NCBI GenBank assembly: GCA_024398125.1
Contig: JAKSJO010000001.1
Location: 124,001-188,000 of the forward strand
DNA: 64,000 nucleotides
Direction: 5' to 3'
From: Bacteroidales bacterium
GTDB taxonomy: Bacteria > Bacteroidota > Bacteroidia > Bacteroidales > UBA932
Positions within the stretch are counted from its first letter, which is position 1; the number at the start of each line of letters is the position of its first letter. The notes under the pieces are model-generated. The model did not search any database. It saw only the letters and a program-made list of their open reading frames with translations, and had not been told where the DNA came from. The translations under genes and the position numbers were made by a program. Of this stretch, positions 37,733-47,518 are shown in pieces.

Positions 37733-40700
37733 CGCAGGAAGAAATAAAGGCTAGAGAAGAAGCAATCAGGAAAGTTCAGCAGAATGGTGGAGTCGAAGTC
37801 ATGATGGCCTCGGCAGGATCAGGAAAGACATTCTCCCTCGCTCGCGAGTATATTCGTCTGCTCATGACTCCGGATAAGGACGGAAGACGAAATGAGAGAG
37901 CGTACAGGCATATTCTGGCGGTGACCTTCACGAACAAGGCGACCGGCGAGATGAAGGCCCGTATCATCAGTGAACTCGGGAAATTGAATGCCGACCCGGA
38001 AAAATCAGATTACAGGGATTACCTGATGGAGCGCTGTGCCTTCGGAAGCGTGGAAGAGATGCAGAAGTGCGCAGGAAAACTTCTGTCGGCCATCCTGAAT
38101 GACTATGGTTCGTTCTCGGTCAGTACTATCGACAAGTTCTTCCAGACCACACTCAGGGCGTTTTCCCGCGAGATAGGCCAGTTTTCTGAATACCAGATCG
38201 AACTGGACAGGGATTCGCTGGTCAGCGAGTCGGCTGCCCGCCTGCTCGAGAGCTTGTCGGAGAATGACGGTCCTATGCTGAAATGGCTGTCGGACAGCGT
38301 GATCGGTTCATTGAAAAATGGAGGTGAATACAAGATTGACAAAGCGCTGGACGAGTTCGCTTCCGGCTACCTTTCCGAGTCCTATGCTGACTCGGTGAAG
38401 TCTTTGGGCATCAACGAGGATATGGCCTTCTCTGAAGAGAATATCAAGAACCTGAATGATATATGCAAGACGGTGATGGAGGGTTGTCAGCAGGATTTTG
38501 TTACAGCGGCTTTGGATGCCGTATGTCTGGCTGACAGTCTTCCTGGATTCAATGGCAGGTTCAAGTCTACGCTGAAAGATCTTCCTGGCAAGGACCTAGG
38601 AGACAAGAAGGAAGCCCTTACGGATTCATTCATGAAGAAGATAAAGTCTCCGGAGGACTGTTTCAATTCGGGTAAGGGCACTTCCGAGGCGATTTCGCAG
38701 ATACATTCTGCTCTTGTCCGTATCCTGGACATAGTGAGGAAATACAACACCGCCAAGGCGCTCTCCCGTCAGTCATACATCTTTGTCGTTGCCAAGCAGC
38801 TGAAGGAAAGATTCGCGGAGCTTCTTAAAGAGAAGAATGTACTCAGCATCGACGACACCAACTCCATACTTCGTGACATCATCGCCGGTTCGGATGCTCC
38901 GTTCATCTACGAGAAGACTGGCCTTCGCTACAGTCATTTCCTTCTGGATGAGTTCCAGGATACAGCCCGGGTTCAGTGGGATAACTTTCTGCCGCTGCTC
39001 CAGAACAGTATCTCGGAGGGCTGCTACAACCTGATCGTAGGCGATGTGAAGCAAAGCATCTACCGCTGGCGAAACAGCGACTGGAAGATTCTTGCCGAGG
39101 AAGTCAAGGAAAACCTTGACCGTATTGCGGAGAATCCGCTTGACAACAATTTCCGCAGCGCCGAGAATATTGTCGAGTTCAACAACGCCTTCTACAAGGA
39201 CCTGGCGGCCCGCATGGACTCCCAGCTTGGCCGCGGGGACAACAAGATAAAGACCATCTATAATGAAGTCCACCAGAATGTCAGGAAGCCTTTCAAGGGA
39301 TGGGTCGAGACAACCTGGTGCGATAAAGACAAAATCGTGGACAATGTCGTCCTGGCTGTCAAGGATGCGCTTGACCGGGGATTCTCGAAGAAGGATATTG
39401 CTGTCATCGTCCGTACCAACAAGCAGGGTGGGGAGATGGCGAAGGCCTTGCTGGCAGCAGGCATAGATGTCGTTACCAATGACTCGCTGCTGATCGGTTA
39501 TGGCGAAACTGTCCGCAGACTGGTGTCGCAGCTGTACTCTTTCAATGATTCGGAGGATAAGATCCATTCGCTGTATGCAGATACGTTTGACAGGGAGAAA
39601 CTGGTGGACGCCGATTCCTTGACCGATATGGCAGAAGAACTGCTGCGACAGGGCGGAACCGACGGTGACGATCTGTATGTGCTTGCGTTCATGGACCTTC
39701 TCCGAGAGTTCGTCGAACGTAACGGCAATGCTCTGGATGCTTTCCTGAAATACTGGGAAGAAGAGGGAGCCCGCCGCAGCGTGTCCGCGCCCGAGGGCAG
39801 TGATGCCGTCACCATCATTACCATACACAAGGTGAAGGGACTGGACTATCCATATGTCGTTCTTCCTTTCCAGAAAAGAGGATTATTCATGAAGGGTGAT
39901 TCCAGGTACTGGGAGATGCCTGATGTGAAGGGGACCGAGTTCGCTAAAGCCGAGAAGGCGCTGTATCATGTCGGTCTGTCTGAACAGTCGGAGAAGACCC
40001 TGTTCAGTGAGAACTATCGCCGTGAACTGCAGATGGCATATATCGATGATGCAAATATGTGGTACGTTGCAATGACACGCGCTTCGCAGGCAATGCATAT
40101 CATTGGCCCTAAGCCTGCTGACAAATCCGACAAGTCCAAAAAGGACACGAAAGACTCGAAGTTTTCCAATACAGGAGAAGCGCTTCGCATGTTCATCAAA
40201 GATCGGCTGGACATCTTCAAGACCATTGATCCAATGGCAGAAGGCAGTGGAGACGAGCATTTCGTTTATGGAGACAAGGGTGTCAAATACGTGTCGGACA
40301 AGGAAGAGAAGAAAGGACCGGAAACCATTGAGCTCCGATGGACCAGCGGAAGCGGCAACACAAGTGGAACCAGACTCAAGATCAGTTCGGACTCGAAGGA
40401 TTTCTTTTCACCGGACGGAGAAACCGGAATAGCTGCGTCAAACCGTCTTCGCGGAACGGCTCTGCACAAGATAATGGAAGGAGTGCGGACTCCGAAAGAT
40501 CTGCATAGAGAAGTCCTCAAGGCAGTGGCTTCCGGCGACCTTGATGCGGTCCAGGGCAATGAGTCCGAGATTCTGCTTTCAAAGGCGATTGCCGACGTGA
40601 CAGAGTATGGCTGGTTCGATGGTGATGCACGGGTGGAATGCGAGCGTGGAATCATCGACACTGATGGTGAGAGCTACAGACCTGACCGCGTTGTCATCTT

Positions 40701-40869
40701 TGGCGACCATATCGACATCATCGACTACAAGTTCGGCAAGGAGGAGAAATCCTACACAAAGCAGATAAGAAACTATATGAATCTCTACGGACGAATGTAC
40801 AATGGAATGGCAATCAATGCCTATCTTTGGTACATCGGTGACAATCCAAGAGTTGAACCAGTAAAATAG
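37729..40869 (+). CDS. AddA-like UvrD/Rep helicase-nuclease subunit
   Basis: 1046 residues starting at the ATGA overlap. Superfamily 1 motifs are in order: Walker A MMASAGSGKTFSLA (Lys33), motif Ia VTFTNKATGEMK, Walker B FLLDEFQDTARVQW, motif III VGDVKQSIYRWR, motif V TIHKVKGLDYPYVVLP and motif VI YVAMTRASQAM. The end carries a second PD-(D/E)XK nuclease (ERGIIDTDGESYRPDRVVI, then IDIIDYKFGKEEKSY). It is the motor subunit of the AddAB-type end-processing enzyme. Confidence 0.9.
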   Translation: MTQEEIKAREEAIRKVQQNGGVEVMMASAGSGKTFSLAREYIRLLMTPDKDGRRNERAYRHILAVTFTNKATGEMKARIISELGKLNADPEKSDYRDYLMERCAFGSVEEMQKCAGKLLSAILNDYGSFSVSTIDKFFQTTLRAFSREIGQFSEYQIELDRDSLVSESAARLLESLSENDGPMLKWLSDSVIGSLKNGGEYKIDKALDEFASGYLSESYADSVKSLGINEDMAFSEENIKNLNDICKTVMEGCQQDFVTAALDAVCLADSLPGFNGRFKSTLKDLPGKDLGDKKEALTDSFMKKIKSPEDCFNSGKGTSEAISQIHSALVRILDIVRKYNTAKALSRQSYIFVVAKQLKERFAELLKEKNVLSIDDTNSILRDIIAGSDAPFIYEKTGLRYSHFLLDEFQDTARVQWDNFLPLLQNSISEGCYNLIVGDVKQSIYRWRNSDWKILAEEVKENLDRIAENPLDNNFRSAENIVEFNNAFYKDLAARMDSQLGRGDNKIKTIYNEVHQNVRKPFKGWVETTWCDKDKIVDNVVLAVKDALDRGFSKKDIAVIVRTNKQGGEMAKALLAAGIDVVTNDSLLIGYGETVRRLVSQLYSFNDSEDKIHSLYADTFDREKLVDADSLTDMAEELLRQGGTDGDDLYVLAFMDLLREFVERNGNALDAFLKYWEEEGARRSVSAPEGSDAVTIITIHKVKGLDYPYVVLPFQKRGLFMKGDSRYWEMPDVKGTEFAKAEKALYHVGLSEQSEKTLFSENYRRELQMAYIDDANMWYVAMTRASQAMHIIGPKPADKSDKSKKDTKDSKFSNTGEALRMFIKDRLDIFKTIDPMAEGSGDEHFVYGDKGVKYVSDKEEKKGPETIELRWTSGSGNTSGTRLKISSDSKDFFSPDGETGIAASNRLRGTALHKIMEGVRTPKDLHREVLKAVASGDLDAVQGNESEILLSKAIADVTEYGWFDGDARVECERGIIDTDGESYRPDRVVIFGDHIDIIDYKFGKEEKSYTKQIRNYMNLYGRMYNGMAINAYLWYIGDNPRVEPVK

Positions 40870-40875
40870 ACAGAT

Positions 40876-41214
40876 ATGAAACTCGATTATTCAATGATTG
40901 AAGAGCAGTCGCTCCCTAATTTCAAAGGTGGTGAGAAAAGCATGGAGGCAAAGATGTTCTTTGACGGTAAGTGCCGTATTCTCAAGGCACGCCTCCAGCC
41001 GGGAGCATCCATCGGCATGCACAAGCATGAGACCAATCTTGAGGTCATCTATGTCCTCAAGGGAAACGGAACGTTCATCTATGATGGAGAGAGCTGCCCG
41101 ATTGAGGCCGGGAATGCCCATTACTGCGCTCAGGGTCACACCCACTCATTGATCAACACGGGAACCGAGGACCTGGAGTTCATCGGTGTCGTTCCTGAAG
41201 TTCAAGCTCAGTAG
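40876..41214 (+). CDS. Single-domain cupin protein
   Basis: 112 residues forming one small beta barrel. The first cupin motif reads GMHKHETNLEVIYVLKGNG, with two His and a Glu as metal ligands, and the second reads AGNAHYCAQGHTHSLINTG, with the further His. Such proteins range from sugar isomerases to oxygenases to sensors; nothing here narrows that. It begins six bases after the addA-like gene. Its 3' end overlaps the convergent GNAT-like gene by seven bases. Confidence 0.85.
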   Translation: MKLDYSMIEEQSLPNFKGGEKSMEAKMFFDGKCRILKARLQPGASIGMHKHETNLEVIYVLKGNGTFIYDGESCPIEAGNAHYCAQGHTHSLINTGTEDLEFIGVVPEVQAQ

Positions 41215-41669
41215 GTAAGTTTCAGCCTGTACTTGAGATTGCCTTCGACAGGACAGTCTTCCTGGACAAATCCAAGTTTTTCATATACGCCTCCGTCAGA
41301 TCCGGCGGGGGCGTAACTCATGATGTCATCAGGGGAAACTTCATCGATGAAGGCCTGGAGAATCTTGCCCATGCCGCCGGCCACGCGTACGTCAGGCAAT
41401 GACGCTGCGCGCACCCATTCGTATGAACGCACGGTTCTGTCGCCCTTCACCCATTTACGCGCGCCTGAGAAGCATCCGACCGCTACCATGGTGCCGACAG
41501 GATAATCATCGGAGCCGCAACGTTTTATGAACAGGCCATAGCGGTAACGGCTGCCGGTGTCTCCAAGCCAGTGGCAACGGTCCAGGAATGGCCCTGCCGT
41601 AGCCTTGTCTATGCGTCTGACCTCGCAGTTCCGGGCATATATCTGCCAGTATGGACCTGTCCTTTTCAC
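41208..41669 (-). CDS. GNAT-fold protein resembling Mom-like acyltransferases
   Basis: 153 residues. LDRCHWLGDTGSRYRYGLFI, GTMVAVGCFSGARKW, RSYEWVRAASLPDVR followed by GMGKILQAFI, and IMSYAPAGSDGGVYEKLGF together fit the divergent GNAT-like group that includes phage Mu Mom and proteins found in phages and plasmids. The final S-Y-A...G-x-x-Y-x-x-L-G-F segment is the most telling. It is the last gene of a coupled trio with the membrane protein and CYTH genes (ATGA overlaps). The activity is uncertain: DNA-base modification, as for Mom, is possible, but ordinary acetyl transfer is equally open. Confidence 0.5.
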   Translation of the reverse strand: MKRTGPYWQIYARNCEVRRIDKATAGPFLDRCHWLGDTGSRYRYGLFIKRCGSDDYPVGTMVAVGCFSGARKWVKGDRTVRSYEWVRAASLPDVRVAGGMGKILQAFIDEVSPDDIMSYAPAGSDGGVYEKLGFVQEDCPVEGNLKYRLKLTY

Positions 41670-43111
41670 GCCTTGATCTCTTCGATGGAATAGATTCCGT
41701 TGCGCGACATGATGACCCTTACGCGTCTGTATTCTATCCTGTCGCCTTCGCGCAGTTGCTGGACGATGTTGATCGGGTAGTATTTGAGTCCTTTTGTCGA
41801 ACTGTAGTTCCCGTTCTCGTCCAGGATAGGTATCATCTGCTCGGGGTTGTCCATCTTCTGGGTGAATCTGGACAGGTGTATGCGGAAGATGTCGTTGATT
41901 CCTTCGATAGGGTAGGAACCTATCTCGTCAAGCATGTCGGGATATATGCTGACATGCTTGCGGTAGAGGATGATGTGCTCGTCGAAGAAATCATCTCCCT
42001 TGCGCAGCACTGAATTCCTGTTGCGCAGCTCCATGACCACGCCGGGCGTGCGGCTGCTGCTGATGAAGTCCAGACCTTCTTTCATCATTCCGACGACCTT
42101 GCCTTTGACGAAGATCTTTGACTTGTTGTCAAAATAGTGCGCGCTGAGCTTGTGGACGAACCAGTAACGGCTGAGCTCCTTGATTCTGTCCTTGATCATA
42201 TATGAGAAGATCAGGGCGAAGAACAGGGGAATCGACAGGGAACCGTAGGCGCGTTGGACTGAGAACGAAACAACTGTCGCGAAGATCATCGCAAGGCCGG
42301 CCGCAATGGCATAAAGGGTCTGCTCGAACGCTACGCCGTCCTTTTTCTTGTCCAGACTGACGAACAGTCCGCTCTCGAAGAATTTCTTGAGGACGCTGTG
42401 CCTGTGCACGAGATTGTTGTTCTCGACCTGGTTGCCTTCTTCTGCGACAGGGAATCCTTTAGCTTTCCTGTCGCTGTCGACCTGATTGACAAAGCTTCGA
42501 CAGAGATCTCTTACTCCGGACTCCGGATCTGTTCTCTCTATGTGGGATAACAACTTGAGTGAATGGTACTTTGCCAATGCTCCAAGATACTCGTCGCCGA
42601 AGTCGTATACTGTCTTGATCTCTTGACTGGCAAGCTTTGTGACATCTTCTTCGAGCCCCCAATAGGCAACCATGCAATTCTTCAGGTCTTCGATGAACGC
42701 CTTTGATGCGTCCTCGTATGAAGCGGCTTTCTTCACCTTCGCATGCCCTTCCCTCATGGAACTCTTTGATATCGAACAGAACATCTTCATGTAGTATTCG
42801 AAATCGTCGGTCTCGGTCTTGCTGATGCCGTTTTCCATGCGTCCTATGGACTCTTTAAGATAGGAAAGTGGCGTGCCGGTCACATCGCGCAGCTCAACCT
42901 CCGGCGTAATCAACCTGAGATTGCTCTTGATGTCACGCCAGAACTGTGTCTTGCCGTAGGTCGCAGAGTTGATGTCCAGCGAGTTTGGCACGAAGATCCA
43001 TGTGTTGACGACAAAGTCCTTCTTCTTCTCGCCGGTATTGTAGCCCGACACGAAGCTCTGCTTGAACTCAACGGAAAAGTTGTCGTGAATCTTTGTCTTG
43101 ACTTCTATCAT
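41666..43111 (-). CDS. Unrecognised membrane protein coupled to a CYTH phosphatase
   Basis: 481 residues from the ATG at 43111, which overlaps the CYTH stop as ATGA. The longer open frame upstream is not used. The soluble N-terminal half is charged and mostly helical. Two adjacent membrane helices lie near residue 290 (TLYAIAAGLAMIFATVVSFS and IPLFFALIFSYMIKD), followed by a second soluble part (HIILYRKHVSIYPDMLDEI, then GLKYYPINIVQQLREGDRI). I do not recognise the family. Its position right behind a CYTH (tripolyphosphate-processing) gene suggests a linked function. Confidence 0.6.
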   Translation of the reverse strand: MIEVKTKIHDNFSVEFKQSFVSGYNTGEKKKDFVVNTWIFVPNSLDINSATYGKTQFWRDIKSNLRLITPEVELRDVTGTPLSYLKESIGRMENGISKTETDDFEYYMKMFCSISKSSMREGHAKVKKAASYEDASKAFIEDLKNCMVAYWGLEEDVTKLASQEIKTVYDFGDEYLGALAKYHSLKLLSHIERTDPESGVRDLCRSFVNQVDSDRKAKGFPVAEEGNQVENNNLVHRHSVLKKFFESGLFVSLDKKKDGVAFEQTLYAIAAGLAMIFATVVSFSVQRAYGSLSIPLFFALIFSYMIKDRIKELSRYWFVHKLSAHYFDNKSKIFVKGKVVGMMKEGLDFISSSRTPGVVMELRNRNSVLRKGDDFFDEHIILYRKHVSIYPDMLDEIGSYPIEGINDIFRIHLSRFTQKMDNPEQMIPILDENGNYSSTKGLKYYPINIVQQLREGDRIEYRRVRVIMSRNGIYSIEEIKA

Positions 43112-43581
43112 ATCCCCCAGTTCTTGAAAGGATTCTTTGTCAGATATGAATTGTAGAAATGCCTGTCTCCGGTCACTTCGTCTCCGAGCCACTCAGGTCT
43201 CTCGAAATCCTCGTTCTCACTGTTCAACTCTATCTCGGCCATGACCAGTCCCTCGTTGTCTCCATGGAATACGTCGACTTCATATGTATGCTTTCCTGCA
43301 GGAATGAGGTGCCTTGTCTTGTCGATGGCACCCGGTTCACAGAGCTTGAACAGGTCATTGGCGTCCTCAAGGCTGATTTCCTTTTCCCATTCGAATCGGC
43401 TGAGTCCGTTGTCCGTGCTCGCCCCTTTGATTGTAAGGTAGCCCTTGTCATCCTTGATACGTACACGAACGCTGCGCCCTGGTAGGGTACAGATATATCC
43501 CTGGGATATACGCATGGATTTCACTACTTTGTCCATGAACTCGCCATTGACGAGAAATTTTCTTTCAATTTCCTGTGCCAT
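43108..43581 (-). CDS. CYTH-domain triphosphate tunnel metalloenzyme
   Basis: 157 residues. The diagnostic EIERKFLV opens the protein. SVRVRIKDDKGYLTIKG and RFEWEKEI continue the eight-stranded tunnel of alternating basic and acidic residues, and YEVDVFHGDNEGLVMAEIEL ends it. CYTH enzymes hydrolyse or cyclise substrates with a triphosphate, often inorganic tripolyphosphate; which one cannot be told here. First gene of the coupled trio. Confidence 0.92.
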   Translation of the reverse strand: MAQEIERKFLVNGEFMDKVVKSMRISQGYICTLPGRSVRVRIKDDKGYLTIKGASTDNGLSRFEWEKEISLEDANDLFKLCEPGAIDKTRHLIPAGKHTYEVDVFHGDNEGLVMAEIELNSENEDFERPEWLGDEVTGDRHFYNSYLTKNPFKNWGI

Positions 43582-43659
43582 AAGTCATTCCTAAAGAAAA
43601 ATACTCCGTGTTCTACGGACCTGGAGATCGGCCATTTCCCAAAAATAACGGATTTTCCT

Positions 43660-43667
43660 TATATTTG
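43660..43667 (+). promoter_or_regulatory. Promoter -7 box of the DUF418 gene
   Basis: TATATTTG sits 29 bases ahead of the start codon at 43697, in the gap shared with the divergent CYTH gene. Confidence 0.55.
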
Positions 43668-43696
43668 GAAACTGATGCCTGCTAATTCTATTCAAT

Positions 43697-44821
43697 ATGA
43701 AATACCAGTCACGTATGCTGCCCAACACCAGAATCGATGTAGCTGACGCACTTCGAGGATTGGCTGTTGCGGGAATCATTCTCTATCACTCAGTCGAGCA
43801 CTTCAACATCTTCGGTGGAAAACCGGTTCACGCTCTTGCCAGCGACAGAACGGTGTTTGACGCTCTTACATGGCTCCTGTCTGGAAAGATGTACGGCATC
43901 TTCGCCCTCCTTTTCGGTCTCAGCTTCTTCATCATGAACGACAACCGTCAGCAGAAGGGCAAACCATTTGCAGGCCGTTTCGCATGGCGTATGCTTCTGC
44001 TTTTCGGATTCGGCGTCATCAACATGTCTTTCTACGATGGAGACATCCTTACTTTCTATGCCATCTTCGGCTTGTTCCTGATTCCTTGCAGTTTCTTACC
44101 GAATGCAGCCGTATGGGCAATCATAGCATTCCTTGCAATACAGCCTGTCGAGCTTTTCTCGCTGATCAGCGGCCACCATATCAGCACTGCGGCCATGGGC
44201 AAGTTCTATGGCGCGATGGGTCAGGCACATACCAGCGGTACCATCTTCGACGTTGCTGCGGCAAACCTCAAGTACGGATTCCTGGCCTCTGGACTGTGGT
44301 TCGTGGCAAAGGGGCGCATAACCCAGACCATCATGCTCTTCCTCCTCGGTATGCAGCTTGGACGTCACAGATTGTTCTACAACGAGGGCAACAACCTCAA
44401 AATCTGGAGAGGCATCTGCGCCGCTTCAGTCGCACTCGTGATTGGCGGCAGCCTTTTCGAGTTCGGCAAGCTTAACGCATGGCTCCATCCTATCTACAAC
44501 CTCTTCATTCTGTTGATGATTGTGTCTGGCGTAGTCCTTCTCTGGTACAGATTCGGAGGATTCCGCAAGGCCATGGGACATCTCGGAGTGTTCGGCCGCA
44601 TGAGCCTTACGAACTATCTCCTCTCATCAATCATCGGCGGCTTCATCTTCAACTACTATGGACTTGATGGATGCCACCAGATAGGAGAAACCTGGTGCGC
44701 GCTTGTCGGCGTCGGAATCATTCTCGTCCAGTACACATTCTGCCGTCTCTGGGCGCTCAAGCATGACCGCGGTCCGGCCGAGACTCTCTGGCGCAAGCTT
44801 ACATGGATCAACAACAAATAA
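43697..44821 (+). CDS. DUF418 family membrane protein
   Basis: 374 residues with about ten membrane helices. The opening RIDVADALRGLAVAGIILYHSVEHFN matches the acyltransferase-like DUF418/YeiB family. LLFGLSFFIM, the central GVINMSFYDGDILTFYAIFG and the late GRMSLTNYLLSSIIGG are its conserved blocks. The function is unknown in general. Six bases separate it from the nitroreductase gene. Confidence 0.88.
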   Translation: MKYQSRMLPNTRIDVADALRGLAVAGIILYHSVEHFNIFGGKPVHALASDRTVFDALTWLLSGKMYGIFALLFGLSFFIMNDNRQQKGKPFAGRFAWRMLLLFGFGVINMSFYDGDILTFYAIFGLFLIPCSFLPNAAVWAIIAFLAIQPVELFSLISGHHISTAAMGKFYGAMGQAHTSGTIFDVAAANLKYGFLASGLWFVAKGRITQTIMLFLLGMQLGRHRLFYNEGNNLKIWRGICAASVALVIGGSLFEFGKLNAWLHPIYNLFILLMIVSGVVLLWYRFGGFRKAMGHLGVFGRMSLTNYLLSSIIGGFIFNYYGLDGCHQIGETWCALVGVGIILVQYTFCRLWALKHDRGPAETLWRKLTWINNK

Positions 44822-44827
44822 CCGTAT

Positions 44828-45466
44828 ATGAAACGAATCTTTACTCTTTTTGCTGCTGCGCTCGTTGCAGCTGCAGCAGCTTGTTCATGCAGCAATGCCC
44901 CTGTGGCTGCTGACGGCGGCAACGCGGCTGTCGAGAATATGATGAGCCGCAAGAGCGTCCGCAGCTTCACCGACCAGAAACTCACTCCAGAGCAGATCGA
45001 GACCCTTCTCCGCTGCGCCATGGCCGCCCCTTCAGGATCTAATATCCAGCCTTGGAGTTTCGTTGTCCTTCAGGACAAGTCCCGCTATGAGAAGATCTTC
45101 GAGGGCAATTTCAACCTCAGGGTATTCAATCAGGCAGCCGCTGTATTCGTCCTCTGCGCTGATACCACTGTAACCCGCCAGCCTCGTGACGGCCAGGGTG
45201 CTCCTGTAACCATGCCTAACGGTACATGGCGAGACGACATGGGTGCTGTTACCGAGAACCTCCTTCTCGCTGCTGAGTCAATGGGTCTTGGTGCCGTATG
45301 GACTGCAGGCTATCCTTACAAGGATCGCTATATGACAGTAAAGAAGGAACTTGGACTTCCGGATAACGTTCTTCCATACTGTATGGTACCTGTAGGATAT
45401 CCGGCAGGCGACGACCAGCCTAAGGACAAGTGGAAACCTGAAAGGATCCACTACGAAAACTGGTAG
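44828..45466 (+). CDS. Nitroreductase-family lipoprotein
   Basis: 212 residues. A lipoprotein signal (MKRIFTLFAAALVAAAAACS) places a lipidated Cys19 after AAAA. The mature part is a compact nitroreductase: SRKSVRSFTDQKLTPEQIE, MAAPSGSNIQPWSFVVL and ENLLLAAESMGLGAVWT are the flavin-binding landmarks. Export of an FMN-dependent reductase is notable, though seen in other Bacteroidales. Substrate unknown. A weak inverted repeat (TTTTGGG/CCCAAAA at 45490-45496 and 45543-45549) follows and may help terminate transcription. Confidence 0.85.
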   Translation: MKRIFTLFAAALVAAAAACSCSNAPVAADGGNAAVENMMSRKSVRSFTDQKLTPEQIETLLRCAMAAPSGSNIQPWSFVVLQDKSRYEKIFEGNFNLRVFNQAAAVFVLCADTTVTRQPRDGQGAPVTMPNGTWRDDMGAVTENLLLAAESMGLGAVWTAGYPYKDRYMTVKKELGLPDNVLPYCMVPVGYPAGDDQPKDKWKPERIHYENW

Positions 45467-45598
45467 CATATTATTGATCTTTTTCAGCATTTTGGGCCTG
45501 TCACTTGGTCATGTAGAGAAAACTACACTCCCGCGTTCCAGACCCAAAACTCTTGAAAAATCTCTAATAATAAAGATCGAAGCTATTTGAAGGAGGCT

Positions 45599-46945
45599 CT
45601 ACCTCCTCTGTGCGTTCATCCAATCGAAGAGGTTGGCATGACCCTGAGGAGCGATGGAGCCTCCTCCGTTGTTGCTTGGAGCCCATGCACCGGCCTTCTG
45701 CTCCTGGGATGCGGTGACTTCGTCGTTGAAGACGTATACCCATGAGAAATGTCCCATGTACTTCGCGCCAGGAATGTCGCTGCCGGTCACGTCCTCGAAC
45801 ATGCTGTACCAGACATTCTTTGCGCCCTTCTCCATCAGTCTGTCGTATGTAGCCATTCCGAAATCCTGCGGCTTGACTGTGGTGTCGTTGAATGCCTGTA
45901 CGAACCAGATGTTCTCGTTTGCGAGATAGCCGATCTCCGCGTCGCTGATGTTGCTGTCGCTGTATGCTTCGCAGACAGGATAAGCTGCAGCGAAGAACTT
46001 TGGATGACGGAGGAGAAGGTTCATGGTCATGTAGCCTCCGTTTGAGCAGCCGCCGACATAGATTCTTGATGGGTCAACGTCAGGGTTCTTCGCAGTCACA
46101 TAGTCGAGGATGGCATTGAAGAGTACGTCGCTGTAGCGGGAAGGAACATCGCCCATCGACATGCCCTTCATTGAATCCATCCACATGGTAGGACTCTGGA
46201 GAACGAGCACGTATGCACCGTCAGCGCCGCCGTCGGTGGTGAAATGAGACTGGATGCCGTCGCGGATGAGGGAGATCGTCTCGTTGCCCATAAGAACGAT
46301 TCTAGGGTCTGTTCCGCCTTCTCCCATGCCGTGGAGCCAGATGATGAGCGGGTTTTTCCTGCCATCGCTGAGAAGCTCCCATGGCTCGTATGCAGCGGTT
46401 GCGATTGTCTCGTCCTGTGGAAGGCCTGTCGAAGGCCCTGTGTATGTCCCGCGGGTCATGATGTCTGACTCGGAGATGAATCCTGGGATCATATTGTCAG
46501 ATGCACAGTCGATAGCGCTGAACTTTACGCCACCGACCTTGATGGACTTGCCCTTGGCAAGGCTGATGCTGACAGGGAATGCCTTGACCCAGTTGTTGAA
46601 TCCGGTCTTGCCGTCATAGACCATAGGGGAGCCTCTGCGGCTGAATTCCAGTCCGAAGGCGAGATACTGTCCTGCAGCATTGAACTCTCCGCGCTCGTCG
46701 CAGCGATATATGCCGGTGACCTTGCGCTCTGTACCGTTTGCCTCGACGGTGTATGCTGAAGGGTCCAGCACATCCGGCATCGCCTCTGGCTGTACGATGA
46801 TAAGGTTTGCAGAAACCGAAGCCTCGTAGGTGTCGATCCTGATGCGCTTCGGGGTCATCTTGAGCGGCTCGCTGCTGGTGTTCGCCGCAACGGCGATCAG
46901 CGTCGCCGACATGATTGCAATGATGCTTGCGATGATTCTTTTCAT
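45599..46945 (-). CDS. Secreted alpha/beta-hydrolase esterase (CE1-like)
   Basis: 448 residues with the signal peptide MKRIIASIIAIMSATLIAVA. A beta-rich N-terminal domain (about 170 residues) precedes an alpha/beta hydrolase with PLIIWLHGMGEGGTDP, nucleophile Ser301 in YVGGCSNGGYMTM and a late GHFSWVYVFND holding the catalytic His. The layout resembles esterases related to feruloyl or acetyl-xylan esterases and PHB-depolymerase-like proteins. It is a single gene, convergent with the nitroreductase. Confidence 0.8.
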   Translation of the reverse strand: MKRIIASIIAIMSATLIAVAANTSSEPLKMTPKRIRIDTYEASVSANLIIVQPEAMPDVLDPSAYTVEANGTERKVTGIYRCDERGEFNAAGQYLAFGLEFSRRGSPMVYDGKTGFNNWVKAFPVSISLAKGKSIKVGGVKFSAIDCASDNMIPGFISESDIMTRGTYTGPSTGLPQDETIATAAYEPWELLSDGRKNPLIIWLHGMGEGGTDPRIVLMGNETISLIRDGIQSHFTTDGGADGAYVLVLQSPTMWMDSMKGMSMGDVPSRYSDVLFNAILDYVTAKNPDVDPSRIYVGGCSNGGYMTMNLLLRHPKFFAAAYPVCEAYSDSNISDAEIGYLANENIWFVQAFNDTTVKPQDFGMATYDRLMEKGAKNVWYSMFEDVTGSDIPGAKYMGHFSWVYVFNDEVTASQEQKAGAWAPSNNGGGSIAPQGHANLFDWMNAQRR

Positions 46946-46988
46946 GGTTATCGGTGTTATTATATCTGTTTTTTTTGCTCTTAATTGC

Positions 46989-47234
46989 TCAGTGCCGAGT
47001 GGCTATTTCCATTTTGGAAACAACCACATCTTTCCTCAATTCACCCTCATCAAAAATATGAGTCAAATGCTTGCTGATAGCAGGTGTGCCTACGCAAAAA
47101 AGTTGAGCCATCGCCTTTTGCGTTGCCCATATGTCTTCGTCTCGGATAACCACCTGTACCGACCCATCGGCATCAGGAAGCTGATAGAGAAGAAACTGTA
47201 TTTCGTTCATGTCAGGCATGTCGTTATTTGCCAT
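46989..47234 (-). pseudogene. RhuM-family fragment (N-terminal part only)
   Basis: The frame MANNDMPDMNEIQFLLYQLP, followed by VQVVIRDEDIWATQKAMAQL and ISKHLTHIFDEGELRKDVV, is the start of RhuM/virulence-type proteins, which are normally over 300 residues. It stops after VSKMEIATRH, so only the first 81 residues remain. A TAAATTTG-type box on the minus strand near 47404-47411 could still transcribe it. The gap up to 47518 holds no other gene. It marks the left edge of the accessory region. Confidence 0.65.
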
Positions 47235-47518
47235 AGCTTCAAAACATATTATTTCACTTGTAAATGTAAGCTTATTCCATGAACCACCCAAATTGTTGCA
47301 AGGAAACTGAAACTTTATGCATTTGCATGCAAGACTATGCTGCCCTGTTTGCTGTATCGGTCAAAATATCATTCACATCCAAAACATCCTAATAGATGGG
47401 ATTTGATGCAAATTTAGATGCTGAGAGTCAGACCAAATGCACTGAAAAAAGAAGACAAGGTGTGAACGGTTGTAAGAATAACATGGTTTGAGTTTGAAGT
47501 ATTCATCTTGTTTGTTGA

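Noticed and set aside
46830-47282. A 150-codon plus-strand frame with hydrophobic start
   Set aside because: It is antisense to the esterase signal peptide and the RhuM fragment; the hydrophobic stretch comes from the reverse complement of the signal peptide.
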